Assembly: GCF_015240065.1 (NCBI RefSeq)
Contig: NZ_CP060506.1
Span: forward strand, 992,001 to 1,056,000
DNA from: Nanchangia anserum
Lineage (GTDB): Bacteria > Actinomycetota > Actinomycetes > Actinomycetales > Actinomycetaceae
Reading direction: 5' to 3'
Length of the DNA stretch: 64,000 nt
Position numbers and translations under genes: made by a program. Position 1 is the first letter of the stretch. Every line of letters begins with the position of its first letter. Below, one piece after another: positions 54,724 to 63,898 of this stretch. The notes under the pieces were generated by a model. The model was not told the origin of the DNA, did not search any database, and saw only the letters and a program-made list of their open reading frames with translations.

Positions 54724-55356
54724 ATGCGGACCCTGGCCACATCGACACCCGCTCGCGCCGAACTGACGATCAAGCGTTCACGTTTTATCGCCCACCTTCA
54801 GCGCGTCCCAACCGAGGAGGATGCCCGCGCCGTCATCGCGACCATCCGCAAAGCCGAGGCCGATGCCCGCCACAACTGCACGGCATTTCGTATCCGCGCC
54901 GAGCACGGAGTCATCTCGCGCTCAAGCGATGACGGCGAGCCCGCGGGCACCGCGGGCATGCCCATGCTTCAGACGCTGACGGGTGGCGACCTCGTTGACG
55001 TTGTCGCCGTCGTCACCCGCTATTTTGGTGGAATCAAGCTGGGCACGGGCGGGCTCGTGCGTGCGTATTCGGACGCGGTGGCCGAGGCGATTTCGGCGGC
55101 TAACCTCGTTGAGCTGCGTTCCCTCACCCTCACACGCCTGCGCACGCCTCTCCCCCACGGCGGCGCCCTGGAGGCGAGCCTGCGCGAGGCGGGAGCGCTC
55201 ATCGTCGACACCGCGTGGGACACAGACATGGGCCTGTCGGTCGCCGCGACGCCCGCCGAGACCCAGCGGTGGATTGGGCTCGCCCGCGAGGTTACCCGCG
55301 GCGAACTGACCGCCACGCCGATGGGATCTCATATCGTCGAGGTTCCTGTTCGCTAA
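54724..55356 (+). CDS. yigZ: YigZ/IMPACT family protein
   Basis: A 210-residue protein of the UPF0029/IMPACT family. The N-terminal domain has the signature KRSRFIAHLQRV, the DARHNCTAFRI stretch, SSDDGEPAGTAGMPMLQTL and RYFGGIKLGTGGLVRAYSDA. A DUF1949-like C-terminal domain follows. Members are thought to bind translation factors or nucleic acid; the cellular role is not established. TAGGCT is 6 nt upstream of the ATG. Confidence 0.92.
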   Translation: MRTLATSTPARAELTIKRSRFIAHLQRVPTEEDARAVIATIRKAEADARHNCTAFRIRAEHGVISRSSDDGEPAGTAGMPMLQTLTGGDLVDVVAVVTRYFGGIKLGTGGLVRAYSDAVAEAISAANLVELRSLTLTRLRTPLPHGGALEASLREAGALIVDTAWDTDMGLSVAATPAETQRWIGLAREVTRGELTATPMGSHIVEVPVR

Positions 55357-55402
55357 TGGTGAAGCGGTGGGCCACCGACGGGCCGCGATCGGCGTCGCGC
55401 GC

Positions 55403-55408
55403 AACAAT
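55403..55408 (+). promoter_or_regulatory. -10 hexamer, leaderless cysK leader peptide
   Basis: AACAAT, 7 nt before the ATG at 55416, placing the transcript start at the leader peptide's first codon. Confidence 0.4.
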
Positions 55409-55415
55409 GACACCG

Positions 55416-55487
55416 ATGGACATTCGCATGGAGCTTCGCCACGGCACGTTTGACAGGGATGCGTGCGGCTGTCGGTCGTGTCTATAG
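55416..55487 (+). CDS. Cysteine-rich leader peptide upstream of cysK
   Basis: A 23-residue ORF too short for standard gene calls, starting MDIRMELRHGTF and ending in three closely spaced cysteines (Cys17, Cys19, Cys22 in ACGCRSCL). It begins at the predicted transcription start and its stop codon abuts a hairpin. Cys-rich leader ORFs control cysteine-synthesis operons by ribosome stalling in mycobacteria, and NCBI tags similar Streptomyces peptides as putative leader peptides. ATG 55407 in the same frame is an alternative start. Function here is inferred from position and codon content. Confidence 0.6.
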   Translation: MDIRMELRHGTFDRDACGCRSCL

Positions 55488-55523
55488 GGGCGTACAGGCG
55501 ACGTCTCACGGACTGTATGCCCC
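55487..55523 (+). promoter_or_regulatory. Leader hairpin between Cys peptide and cysK
   Basis: An 11-bp stem (55487-55497 with 55513-55523, one G-U pair) and 15-nt loop starting at the leader stop codon. There is no U run, so it may act by RNA rearrangement rather than simple termination. GTGCGG (55463-55468), covering the first Cys codon, can pair with CCGCAC (55522-55527) as an alternative. CTCCT near 55541 can pair with the cysK AGGAG (55569-55573). Confidence 0.45.
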
Positions 55524-55579
55524 GCACCGGCGTTAAGCCCCCTCCTCATTCCACCTTTCATCGTTCGTAGGAGAACACG

Positions 55580-56518
55580 ATGTCCGCTATTGCATCTTCT
55601 GTCACTGACCTCATCGGCCACACCCCGCTTGTCCGCCTCAACCGCCTCGGCGGCGACTCCGGAGCCGAGATCATCGCCAAGATCGAGGCGACCAACCCCG
55701 CTTCCTCCGTGAAGGACCGCATCGCCGCGAGTATCGTCGACGCGGCCGAGGCCGCGGGTGAGCTGCGCCCCGGCGGCACGATCGTCGAAGCGACGTCGGG
55801 TAACACCGGCATCGCCCTCGCGATGGTCGGCGCGGCGCGCGGCTACAACGTCGTCATCACCATGCCCGAATCGATGAGCCTCGAGCGGCGCGCCCTCATG
55901 CGCATCTTTGGCGCCGAGCTCATCCTCACCCCCGCCTCGGAGGGGATGAAGGGCACCGTCGAAGCCGCCGAACGCATCGTCGCCGAGCGCGACGGCGCCA
56001 TCCTTGCCTCGCAGTTCGTCAACCCGGCCAACCCCGCGGCGCATGTACGCGCGACCGCCGAGGAAATCTGGGCCGACACCGATGGCCAGGTCGACGCGAT
56101 CGTTGCCGGCATCGGTACGGGTGGGACGATCAGCGGAGTCGGCCGGGTTCTCAAGGAGCGCCGCCCCGACATCCGCATCATCGGTGTCGAGCCTGCGGAG
56201 TCGCCGCTGCTCACCCAGGGCAACGCGGGACCCCACGGCATTCAGGGCATCGGCGCGAACTTCGTGCCCGATAACCTCGATCGCGATGTCGTTGACGAAT
56301 TCGTCACCGTCGCTACGGCCGACGCGATTGCCACGTCGCGCGAGGCTGCGCGCCGCGAGGGCTTGCTCGTCGGCATCTCGGCCGGAGCGGCCTTCGCCGC
56401 TGCGATCGAGGTTGCCGCGCGGCCCGAGATGGCGGGCAAGCGGATCGTCGTCATCGCTCCCGACACCGGCGAGCGCTACCTGTCCTCACCCCTATTTGAG
56501 GGAATCGCCGAAGGCTGA
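55580..56518 (+). CDS. cysK: Cysteine synthase A (O-acetylserine sulfhydrylase)
   Basis: Makes cysteine from O-acetylserine and sulfide using PLP. The 312-residue protein has Lys45 for the Schiff base (NPASSVKDR), the substrate loop TSGNTGI, the phosphate-binding GTGGTISG, and the C-terminal PDTGERYLSS. GGAG is 6 nt before the ATG. It is followed after 16 bp by cysE, with which it forms the cysteine synthase complex. The upstream Cys-codon leader suggests cysteine-responsive control. Confidence 0.95.
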   Translation: MSAIASSVTDLIGHTPLVRLNRLGGDSGAEIIAKIEATNPASSVKDRIAASIVDAAEAAGELRPGGTIVEATSGNTGIALAMVGAARGYNVVITMPESMSLERRALMRIFGAELILTPASEGMKGTVEAAERIVAERDGAILASQFVNPANPAAHVRATAEEIWADTDGQVDAIVAGIGTGGTISGVGRVLKERRPDIRIIGVEPAESPLLTQGNAGPHGIQGIGANFVPDNLDRDVVDEFVTVATADAIATSREAARREGLLVGISAGAAFAAAIEVAARPEMAGKRIVVIAPDTGERYLSSPLFEGIAEG

Positions 56519-56534
56519 TTAAGAGAGGTATCGC

Positions 56535-57113
56535 ATGGCTTGCCCCGGACTCGCAGCTCTCATGCGCGAAGACGTCGATGCCGTCCTCGCTCACGACCCG
56601 GCCGCGTCGTCGCGCCTCGAGATCGCGCTGACCTATCCCGGAGTGCACGCCGTGTGGTGCTACCGACTGGCTCACTGTCTGTGGCAACGCGGACACCGCC
56701 TGAGCGCCCGCATCATTTCCGCATGGGCTCGGGTGGGCAGCGGGGTTGACATCCATCCCGCTGCCCGCCTGGGCCGACGTCTCTTCATCGACCACGCCAA
56801 CGGCGTCGTCATCGGCGCCACCACCGAAGTCGGCGACGACTGCGTGCTGTTTCATCAGGTGACGTTGGGCGGCGTCGCCATGACACCCGGCAAGCGCCAC
56901 CCCACCCTAGGTGATCGCGTCATGGTCGGCGCGGGCGCGAAGGTCCTCGGGCCGATTACCGTCGGCTCGGGCGCCAAGATCGCGGCAAATGCGGTCGTTG
57001 TCAAAGACGTGCCTGAAGGCTGCGTCGCCATCGGAGTACCTGCCCAGTTGAAGCAAACGACGCCGAAACAGCGCGAGCACGATGTCATCATTGACCCCTC
57101 GCTCTACATCTAG
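56535..57113 (+). CDS. cysE: Serine O-acetyltransferase
   Basis: Supplies O-acetylserine to CysK. The 192-residue short form has an N-terminal helical region (YPGVHAVWCYRLAHCLW) and a left-handed beta-helix of hexapeptide repeats (IHPAARLGRRLFIDHANGVVIG, VGAGAKVLGPITVGSGAKI). The active-site His lies in the DHANG context. AGAGG is upstream of the ATG. It is the second gene of the cysKE operon; the C-terminal tail of CysE normally docks in the CysK active site. Confidence 0.94.
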   Translation: MACPGLAALMREDVDAVLAHDPAASSRLEIALTYPGVHAVWCYRLAHCLWQRGHRLSARIISAWARVGSGVDIHPAARLGRRLFIDHANGVVIGATTEVGDDCVLFHQVTLGGVAMTPGKRHPTLGDRVMVGAGAKVLGPITVGSGAKIAANAVVVKDVPEGCVAIGVPAQLKQTTPKQREHDVIIDPSLYI

Positions 57114-57188
57114 CGTGGGACGCGCCCCCATATTCTGCCCGCTCGGGCTACATTGATAGGGGTAGATGTCCCGGAGGGAGACCTGGCA

Positions 57189-58016
57189 ATGACGCTCACC
57201 TTGCCGCCGCTGATCACCGGCATTATTCACGGCGACGAACACGCGTGGTTGCGCGCATGCACCATGCTCGGCGCGTACTACCGTCCCGAGGGCGGTCACC
57301 GTTCTGCATTTGACCTCATTCGCTCCGGCGACCCCTACGCCGACGACGGCCTACTGTCGGGCTGTGACCTCGCGGCACTTAGCGCTGTCGGCGTCCGGCT
57401 CTCGCCGCGGCGGGCTCGACGCGTTCTCGACGATCCTGAGATTCACCGTCTGATCGCGGCACTGCCGCGCGAGCGTGACATCGTCGATGCTGACGACGAC
57501 GTCATCGGGGACAGTTCAGCCGCGGCGCAGCTATTCCACCGCCTGGCCGACGACGCCGACCTCGGTCTCGGCTGGAAGGGTGCCCAGGCGGTGTTGGCCC
57601 GCGTTCGACCCGCGCTGTTCCCGCTCGTGACGGGCCCCGAGCGCAAGGCACTGGGCGTCAGCAAGAACATGCCGGCGCTGTGGCGCCAGCTGCGCGATCG
57701 GTTGCGCGACGATGACGCCAGGCTCGCCTATCAGCTCTACTACCTCGTCCAGACCGCGCCCGTATGGAGCGAGCTGTCGCAAATTCAGGTGCTCATGGCG
57801 TTGGTTCACCTCGAGGCCGAGGAGGCCAAGCAACAGCGCTCCACCGCGCGCACCGCTGCGGACACCCACCTCGCCTCCCAGCGGCGCGAAGCCAAACGCG
57901 CTCGCGCACTCGCCGCCGAGTCGGCGCGGACTAGCCGACATCGCCGAGACGCGAGCGGCCGTCACGCGGGCGAGCCCATCTCAACGTCGGCCGTGCGCCT
58001 GCGCGACCATCGCTGA
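57189..58016 (+). CDS. Protein of unknown function
   Basis: A 275-residue soluble protein I cannot assign with confidence. The body (residues 20-215) is mainly helical, with the phrases LARVRPALFPLVTGPERKAL and MPALWRQLRDRLRDD resembling actinobacterial DUF6308-type proteins. The last 60 residues are a charged Ala/Arg/Glu-rich tail. GGAGGG lies 10 nt before ATG 57189. It stands alone between cysE and the convergent nei gene, whose stop is 8 bp away. Confidence 0.62.
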   Translation: MTLTLPPLITGIIHGDEHAWLRACTMLGAYYRPEGGHRSAFDLIRSGDPYADDGLLSGCDLAALSAVGVRLSPRRARRVLDDPEIHRLIAALPRERDIVDADDDVIGDSSAAAQLFHRLADDADLGLGWKGAQAVLARVRPALFPLVTGPERKALGVSKNMPALWRQLRDRLRDDDARLAYQLYYLVQTAPVWSELSQIQVLMALVHLEAEEAKQQRSTARTAADTHLASQRREAKRARALAAESARTSRHRRDASGRHAGEPISTSAVRLRDHR

Positions 58017-58024
58017 GTACTCGC

Positions 58025-58912
58025 TCAGTGCTGGCAGCCGGGGCAGCGGAACAGCCTGCGCCCGGCCATGTCCTCGGCGACGATGCGATGCCCGCAGCGC
58101 ACGCAGGCACGCTGATCGCGGTGATAAACGTAGAACCGTCCGGCCTCGGGATCGGGCAGCGGATCGAGAATGTCGGCGGGTTCGATCGTGACGATGCGTC
58201 CCTCGCGCACCCCGGCGCTCATAGTTGTGCATAAATCGGCATAGAGCGCGCGCAGGCGGTCCACGGAGACGCGCTCGCCCGGACGCCACGGCGATATCCC
58301 CGTGCGAAAGAGGCATTCGGCCCGATAGATATTGCCCGGTCCCGCGACGACCGACTGATCCATGACGAGCTGACCGATCGGACGGCGCGATGAGCGAGCG
58401 GCCCGAACGAAATCCTCGCCATCGCAGTCTGCGCGCAAAGGGTCGGGACCCAGTCGGTTGAGGATGGCGTCGACCTCGCCATCGTCGATGAGTTCGCAGC
58501 GCGCGGGACCCGACAGGTCGGCGATACCGTGGGGAAACTCCAGGCGCAGCCGCACGGTTGGTCGCGGCTCGGGTGGCTGCCACGCGCCGGCCACGCGCTC
58601 GACCTTCTCGCCCAGGTGTTCGTAGGCCAGCCGCGGGGCACCGACATGCGAGGGGGCGACGAACGCGTCGGTGCCGACGAAGCGCCAACTCCCGTATAAC
58701 CCAAGGTGGACGTGGACGATGTGATCGCCCGCAAGCGCATAATCGAGAAACAGATGCTTGCCCCACGCCCATGTCCGGCGCAGGTGCTGCCCGTCGATCA
58801 CGGCCGCCGAGGCGGCAAAACGCCCCTGCGGCGAGGATGCGCGTGGGCGCAGATCGTCGCCGATCGCGGCGAACGTGTGGGCGAGGCGATGGATCGAGTG
58901 TCCTTCCGGCAT
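58025..58912 (-). CDS. nei: Fpg/Nei family DNA glycosylase (endonuclease VIII-like)
   Basis: Removes oxidised bases and nicks abasic sites. The 295-residue protein starts MPEGHSIHRLA, giving the catalytic N-terminal Pro (after Met removal) and Glu. The H2TH region is LVMDQSVVAGPGNIYRAE, and the C-terminal zinc finger is CVRCGH...CPGC. The second residues PEGH and the lack of Fpg-specific loops favour Nei. CACAAT is 6 nt before the ATG. It is divergent from pepO. Confidence 0.91.
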   Translation of the reverse strand: MPEGHSIHRLAHTFAAIGDDLRPRASSPQGRFAASAAVIDGQHLRRTWAWGKHLFLDYALAGDHIVHVHLGLYGSWRFVGTDAFVAPSHVGAPRLAYEHLGEKVERVAGAWQPPEPRPTVRLRLEFPHGIADLSGPARCELIDDGEVDAILNRLGPDPLRADCDGEDFVRAARSSRRPIGQLVMDQSVVAGPGNIYRAECLFRTGISPWRPGERVSVDRLRALYADLCTTMSAGVREGRIVTIEPADILDPLPDPEAGRFYVYHRDQRACVRCGHRIVAEDMAGRRLFRCPGCQH

Positions 58913-58976
58913 ATCCCTATTGTGCCGGTCCCCGCCGATGTCGCCTCTCGAGCCCGATACGCCTAGGCTTGCTGTT
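58913..58976. promoter_or_regulatory. Divergent leaderless promoters, nei and pepO
   Basis: CACAAT (minus, 58919-58924) is 6 nt before the nei ATG; TAGGCT (plus, 58964-58969) is 7 nt before the pepO ATG. Confidence 0.5.
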
Positions 58977-60905
58977 ATGAGTTCTGCCTCCTCTCCCGCA
59001 CTGCCGCGTCCGCAAGATGATCTGTTTCGCCACGTCAATGGCAAGTGGCTAGAGACGACTGAGATCCCAAGTGATCGCGCAGCGTGGGGGGCCTTTAACG
59101 AACTGCGTGACGCGTCCGAAAAGCGCTGCCGCGACATCATCGAGGCCTGCGAGGCAGATGCCGAGGACGAAAACGGCCTAATGGCCCGCCTCTACGCGGC
59201 CTTCATGGACACCGCTGCGATCGAGGAGCGCGGACTGGGCGACATCACCGCGGACCTCGCCCGCGTCGACGACGCGCGAACAAAGGGTGATCTCGCCGAG
59301 CTGCTGGGTGACCTCGAGCGCGATGGCGTCGGCGGGTGGGTGGCCCTGGTGGTGGGGATCGATCCGGAGGAACCCGAGCTGACGTGCCCAGCTCTGTACC
59401 CGGCTGGCATCTCGCTGCCCGACGAGGTCTACTATCACGCCAATGCTCACGAGCACACGCGACAGCGATTCCTCGCCCACGTGACCAACATGTTCCGCCT
59501 GGCAGGCATCACCGACGCGGCCACTCAAGCCGCTCGTGTCTTCGAGGTCGAGCGCGGTTTCGCCCGCTTCCACCTCGATTCGGTGCGCTCACGCGACGTC
59601 GACCTCACCATCAATCTGACAACGTATCCCGACGTCGCCGCCGAGGCCAGCGGGTTCGCGTGGCAGCGCTGGGCACAGGCGCTGGGCGCTGACCTCGAAC
59701 GCATTAACGTCGCCTGGCCGTCGTTCGTCGTGGCCGGCGCCCGGTGGTGGTCGCTCCTGCCCATCGACGTGCTCAAGTCGTGGCTGCGCTACCGCATCCT
59801 CGATCGCTATTCGTCGTATCTGCCGGCCGCGTTCGTCGAGGAAGCCTTCGACTTCTATTCGCGTACCCTCGCGGGTGTCGATCAGCTGCGGGATCGATGG
59901 AAGCGCGGCGTCGACGTCGTCGAATCGCACCTGGGATTTGCGCTCGGCCGCCGTTATGTCGAGCGGCATTTTCCGGCGAGCTCGCGCGACCAGATGGAGA
60001 CGCTCGTCGCCAACCTGTTGGAGGCCTACGCCCGCTCGATCACCGAATTGACGTGGATGAGCGATGCCACGCGCGAGCGCGCGTTGGCCAAACTCGCGAA
60101 GTTCCGCACGAAGATCGCCTACCCCACGCGCTCGCGCACGTACGAAGACGTCGTCTTTGCCTCGGATGCCTCGCTCATCGACATGGTGCGCTCGTCATCT
60201 CGCGCGGCAACGGATCACGAGCTGGCGAAGATTGGCGGCGCGGTTGATCGCGAAGAATGGCATATGACGCCGCAAACGGTCAACGCCTATTACTCGCCGC
60301 TGGGCAACGAGATCGTCTTTCCCGCGGCCATCCTCGAGGAACCGTTCTTCTCTCCCGAGGCCTCCGATCCGTGCAACTACGGTGGCATCGGCGCCGTCAT
60401 TGGCCACGAAATCGGACACGGCTTCGACGACCAGGGTGCGAAGTTCGACGGAGACGGCAAGGTCGAAAACTGGTGGGAAGACGGCGATTTCGCTGAATTC
60501 ACCGAGCGAACACGCGCGCTCATTAGCCAGTACGATGCCTACGTTCCCGCCGGCCTCAACCCCGACGAGCACGTGAATGGCGCCTTGACGATCGGGGAAA
60601 ACATCGGCGACCTCGGTGGACTCTCCATCGCCCTCAAGGCCTGGCATATCGCCCGCGAAAAAGCCGGACTCGCGGCCCCCGAAGCCGACGACGTGCGCGA
60701 GTTCTTTATCCAGTGGGCGCGCATCTGGCGCGGCAAGGTCCGCCCCGAGATGCGCCGCCAGCTCCTCGTCGTCGATCCCCACTCCCCCGACGAGTTCCGC
60801 TGCAACGGCGTCGTGCGCAACGTCGACGCCTTCCACGAGGTCTTCTCCACGACACCCGGCGACGACCTGTGGCTCGACCCCGACCAGCGCGTCACCATTT
60901 GGTAG
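58977..60905 (+). CDS. pepO: M13 family metalloendopeptidase (PepO)
   Basis: A 642-residue neprilysin-like zinc peptidase. The zinc site HEIGH has His477/Glu478/His481, and the third ligand is Glu541 in ENIGDLGG. The substrate-binding NAYYSP motif and the C-terminal CNGVVRN-type region are present. There is no signal peptide, so it is cytoplasmic. Start 58977 follows TAGGCT by 7 nt; longer frames lie antisense to nei. It is 39 bp upstream of pepN, and the two may form a peptide-degrading pair. Confidence 0.93.
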   Translation: MSSASSPALPRPQDDLFRHVNGKWLETTEIPSDRAAWGAFNELRDASEKRCRDIIEACEADAEDENGLMARLYAAFMDTAAIEERGLGDITADLARVDDARTKGDLAELLGDLERDGVGGWVALVVGIDPEEPELTCPALYPAGISLPDEVYYHANAHEHTRQRFLAHVTNMFRLAGITDAATQAARVFEVERGFARFHLDSVRSRDVDLTINLTTYPDVAAEASGFAWQRWAQALGADLERINVAWPSFVVAGARWWSLLPIDVLKSWLRYRILDRYSSYLPAAFVEEAFDFYSRTLAGVDQLRDRWKRGVDVVESHLGFALGRRYVERHFPASSRDQMETLVANLLEAYARSITELTWMSDATRERALAKLAKFRTKIAYPTRSRTYEDVVFASDASLIDMVRSSSRAATDHELAKIGGAVDREEWHMTPQTVNAYYSPLGNEIVFPAAILEEPFFSPEASDPCNYGGIGAVIGHEIGHGFDDQGAKFDGDGKVENWWEDGDFAEFTERTRALISQYDAYVPAGLNPDEHVNGALTIGENIGDLGGLSIALKAWHIAREKAGLAAPEADDVREFFIQWARIWRGKVRPEMRRQLLVVDPHSPDEFRCNGVVRNVDAFHEVFSTTPGDDLWLDPDQRVTIW

Positions 60906-60944
60906 TTACATAATCTGCGTACTGATACACGATGAGGAGGACAT

Positions 60945-63500
60945 ATGCCCGGGATTAACCTCACCCACGACGAGGCGCGAAAGCGCGCTGCCATCGTCAT
61001 GGTTGACCACTATGACGTACATCTGGACCTGCGTGCCGAGGCGCCGACATTCCTCTCGCGCACCCGCGTGAGCTTCGACGCTACCCCCGGTAGCGCAACC
61101 TTTGTCGACCTCATTGCCGACGAGGTCACCTCGATCACGCTCAACGGCACCGACGTCGATGTCAGCGCGTGGGAGGATTCGCGGATCAGCCTGACCAACC
61201 TGGCCGAGCACAACACGCTCGAGGTCACGGCCAACTGCGTGTATATGCACACCGGCGAGGGCATGCACCGCTTCACCGATCCCCTCGACAAGCGCGACTA
61301 CGTCTACACCCAGTTCGAGGTACCCGATGCCCGGCGGGTGTTCGCCGTCTTCGAGCAGCCCGACCTCAAGGCAACCTTTGCCTTCACCGTCGACGTCGCC
61401 GAGGACTGGACGGTGCTGTCGAACTCCGCGACCCCGACGCCCACGCCACTGCCCGACGGTGGCCGTCGCTTCGCGTTCGAGACGCATCCGCGTATTTCCT
61501 CCTACATCACGGCGATCGTTGCCGGCCCCTACGTCGGCTTGACCGACGAGCTCGTCAATTCCGAGGGCCGTGCGATTCCGCTGTCGGTCTGGGCGCGCGC
61601 GTCGCTCGAGGAGGAACTGCGCGCCGACGCCGAGGAAATCTTCACCATCACGAAGCAGGGATTCGCCTTCTACGAGTCCCAGTTCTCTCGCGCCTACCCG
61701 TTCGCCACCTACGACCAGATTTTCGTTCCCGAATACAACGCGGGAGCCATGGAAAACGCCGGGTGCGTGACATTCCGCGACGAGTACATCTTCCGCTCCA
61801 CCCCGACCCAGGCCGAGCGCGTGCGCCGGGCCAACACGATTCTTCACGAGCTGGCCCACATGTGGTTTGGCGACCTCGTGACGATGAAGTGGTGGAACGA
61901 TCTGTGGCTCAACGAGTCCTTCGCTGAATTCATGGCCTACCTGTCTGAGGCCGAGGCCACCGAGTTTTCCGATGCGTGGACGGCGTTCAACATCCGCAAG
62001 GAATGGGGCGTCATGTGCGACCAGCTGCCGTCGACGCACCCGATCAAGGCCGAAATCCGCGACCTCGCCGACGTCGAAGTCAACTTCGATGGCATCACGT
62101 ACTCCAAAGGTGCGGCGGTGCTACGTCAACTCGTCTCTTACGTCGGGCGCGACAACTTCATGACGGGACTCACGCGCTACTTCGAGGCGCACGCGTGGGG
62201 CAACGCCACGCTAACCGACCTGTTGAGCCAGCTTGAGGCGACGTCGGGTCGCGATCTCACGGCGTGGGCCGATGTGTGGCTGTCGCAGGCCGGCATAACG
62301 GTGCTGCGCACCGATATCACCGAGGCCGCCGACGGCTCCATCGAGTCGCTGGACGTCGTCGAGGAGCTCCCCCAGGCCGACACGACCCACCGCCCCCATC
62401 GCCTCGCGATCGGCGGCTACGACATGGTCGGCGACGCGCTGGAGCGCGTGTGGCGCGTTGAGGTCGACGTGAACGGCGAGCGCACACGCGTGGATGAGGC
62501 GACCGGCCTCGTTCGCCCGGCACTCATCCTCGTCAACGACGATGACTTGACGTACGCAAAGTCGCGCCTCGACGACGCATCGCTCGCCGTCGCCGGGCGC
62601 AACGTCGACAAGCTCACCGATCCCATGCCGCGCGCGCTCATCGCGTCGATCATGTGGTCGATGTGTCGCGACGGGGAACTCAGCGCGCCGGCCTACCTCG
62701 ACTTCTGCCTGCGCCTGCTGGCCGTCGAGACAAATTCCGACGTCGTCAGCGGCACGCTGGCGAAGGCCCTCACGGCCCTCAATCAGTTCACTTCACCGGC
62801 CGTGACTGTTCAGGCGCACGCCGACTTTGCTCAGCAGCTGCTCGCGCTCGCCTCGAGTCTTCCCGGTGGCTCGGATCGACAGAAGCAAATGGCCGAGGCG
62901 TTCATTCGCGTCGCGGTCGACCCGCATCGCGACCTGCTCGAGAACTGGCTCGAGGGCCGCGACCTGCTCGAGGGCTTCGAACTTAGCCAGCAGGCGCGCT
63001 GGGCGATCCGGCAGACGCTATCGGCCATGGGTGCCCCCGCCACGGACCTCGCTGCCGAGGAGGCGCGCGATCCCTCGCTGACGGGCATGCAGATGGCCGA
63101 GGGCGCCCGGGCTGCGAGCCCGACGGGACGCACCGAAGTTTTCGAGCGGATCATGACGGACACGAGTGTGCCGAACGCGACCCTCATGGAGCTCATGGGC
63201 GGATTTGTCTCGCACGCCTGGCGTGATCCCCAGCGCGACGAGGACCTCATCGATCGCTACTTCGCGTCGGTGCGCGAGGTCTGGCAGACCTTTACCCATC
63301 ACATGGCTTCGCGAATCGTCGCCGGCATGTATCCGACGCACCTGACGGGACGCACAGACCGCGACGTCGTGGCCATCGGTCGCGCGTGGCTCGATGACAA
63401 CGCGGATGCCCCCCGGGCGCTGCGCCGCCTCATGGCCGAACAGCTCGACCACGCCGAGCGAGCTCAGCGCGCTCAGGCCTGCGACACCACGGTCTGGTAA
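60945..63500 (+). CDS. pepN: M1 family aminopeptidase N
   Basis: An 851-residue zinc aminopeptidase. The exopeptidase motif GAMEN is at residues 267-271 and the zinc site HELAH at 301-305, with the third ligand in LNESFAEF. The C-terminal ERAP1-like helical domain is complete. No signal peptide, so it trims peptides in the cytoplasm. GAGGAGG with good spacing precedes the ATG, supporting separate translation initiation from pepO. A 12-bp hairpin follows. Confidence 0.95.
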   Translation: MPGINLTHDEARKRAAIVMVDHYDVHLDLRAEAPTFLSRTRVSFDATPGSATFVDLIADEVTSITLNGTDVDVSAWEDSRISLTNLAEHNTLEVTANCVYMHTGEGMHRFTDPLDKRDYVYTQFEVPDARRVFAVFEQPDLKATFAFTVDVAEDWTVLSNSATPTPTPLPDGGRRFAFETHPRISSYITAIVAGPYVGLTDELVNSEGRAIPLSVWARASLEEELRADAEEIFTITKQGFAFYESQFSRAYPFATYDQIFVPEYNAGAMENAGCVTFRDEYIFRSTPTQAERVRRANTILHELAHMWFGDLVTMKWWNDLWLNESFAEFMAYLSEAEATEFSDAWTAFNIRKEWGVMCDQLPSTHPIKAEIRDLADVEVNFDGITYSKGAAVLRQLVSYVGRDNFMTGLTRYFEAHAWGNATLTDLLSQLEATSGRDLTAWADVWLSQAGITVLRTDITEAADGSIESLDVVEELPQADTTHRPHRLAIGGYDMVGDALERVWRVEVDVNGERTRVDEATGLVRPALILVNDDDLTYAKSRLDDASLAVAGRNVDKLTDPMPRALIASIMWSMCRDGELSAPAYLDFCLRLLAVETNSDVVSGTLAKALTALNQFTSPAVTVQAHADFAQQLLALASSLPGGSDRQKQMAEAFIRVAVDPHRDLLENWLEGRDLLEGFELSQQARWAIRQTLSAMGAPATDLAAEEARDPSLTGMQMAEGARAASPTGRTEVFERIMTDTSVPNATLMELMGGFVSHAWRDPQRDEDLIDRYFASVREVWQTFTHHMASRIVAGMYPTHLTGRTDRDVVAIGRAWLDDNADAPRALRRLMAEQLDHAERAQRAQACDTTVW

Positions 63501-63522
63501 GCACAGGCGACAATTCTCATGG

Positions 63523-63550
63523 CATCGGCGACACGTTCGTGTCGCCGATG
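63523..63550 (+). terminator. Terminator after pepN
   Basis: A perfect 12-bp stem (63523-63534 with 63539-63550) closed by a GTTC tetraloop, 22 bp after the stop. Confidence 0.75.
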
Positions 63551-63601
63551 TCGTGTAATATGGTACACATCACACGACAGTGCATTGTGAAGGAGGGTCC
63601 C

Positions 63602-63835
63602 ATGGACCAGGCTCAAGGAATCATCACCGGGCTCGGCGGCGGCGACAACATCGTCGAGCTCGAGCCGTGCATCACCCGTCTGCGGGTGGAGGTCAAGGAC
63701 CCCGACAAGGTCAGCGAGTCGGCTCTCACCGAGGCCGGGGCGTTCGGTGTCGTCCAGGTCGGCGACTCGGTACAGGTCGTCGTCGGACCTATTGCCGATA
63801 ACCTCGCCGACGCCATTGAGGACATCCTCGGCTGA
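63602..63835 (+). CDS. Single-domain PTS glucose/N-acetylglucosamine EIIB protein
   Basis: A 77-residue EIIB domain of the Glc family. The phospho-acceptor Cys is in EPCITRLRVEV, and the fold continues through AFGVVQVGDSVQVVVG. It takes phosphate from EIIA and passes it to sugar on EIIC. Neither partner is seen here, so it is orphan within the window. AAGGAGG lies 5 nt before ATG 63602, and TAATAT (63556-63561) is a plausible -10. Strong hairpins lie on both sides. Confidence 0.9.
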   Translation: MDQAQGIITGLGGGDNIVELEPCITRLRVEVKDPDKVSESALTEAGAFGVVQVGDSVQVVVGPIADNLADAIEDILG

Positions 63836-63845
63836 CCCCAGTACT

Positions 63846-63885
63846 CATCGGGCCGGTTGCGCAACGACGCGCAACCGGCCCGATG
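63846..63885. terminator. Bidirectional terminator after the EIIB gene
   Basis: A perfect 17-bp stem (63846-63862 with 63869-63885) and 6-nt loop between convergent genes. Confidence 0.88.
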
Positions 63886-63898
63886 TTCGCATCCTCGC

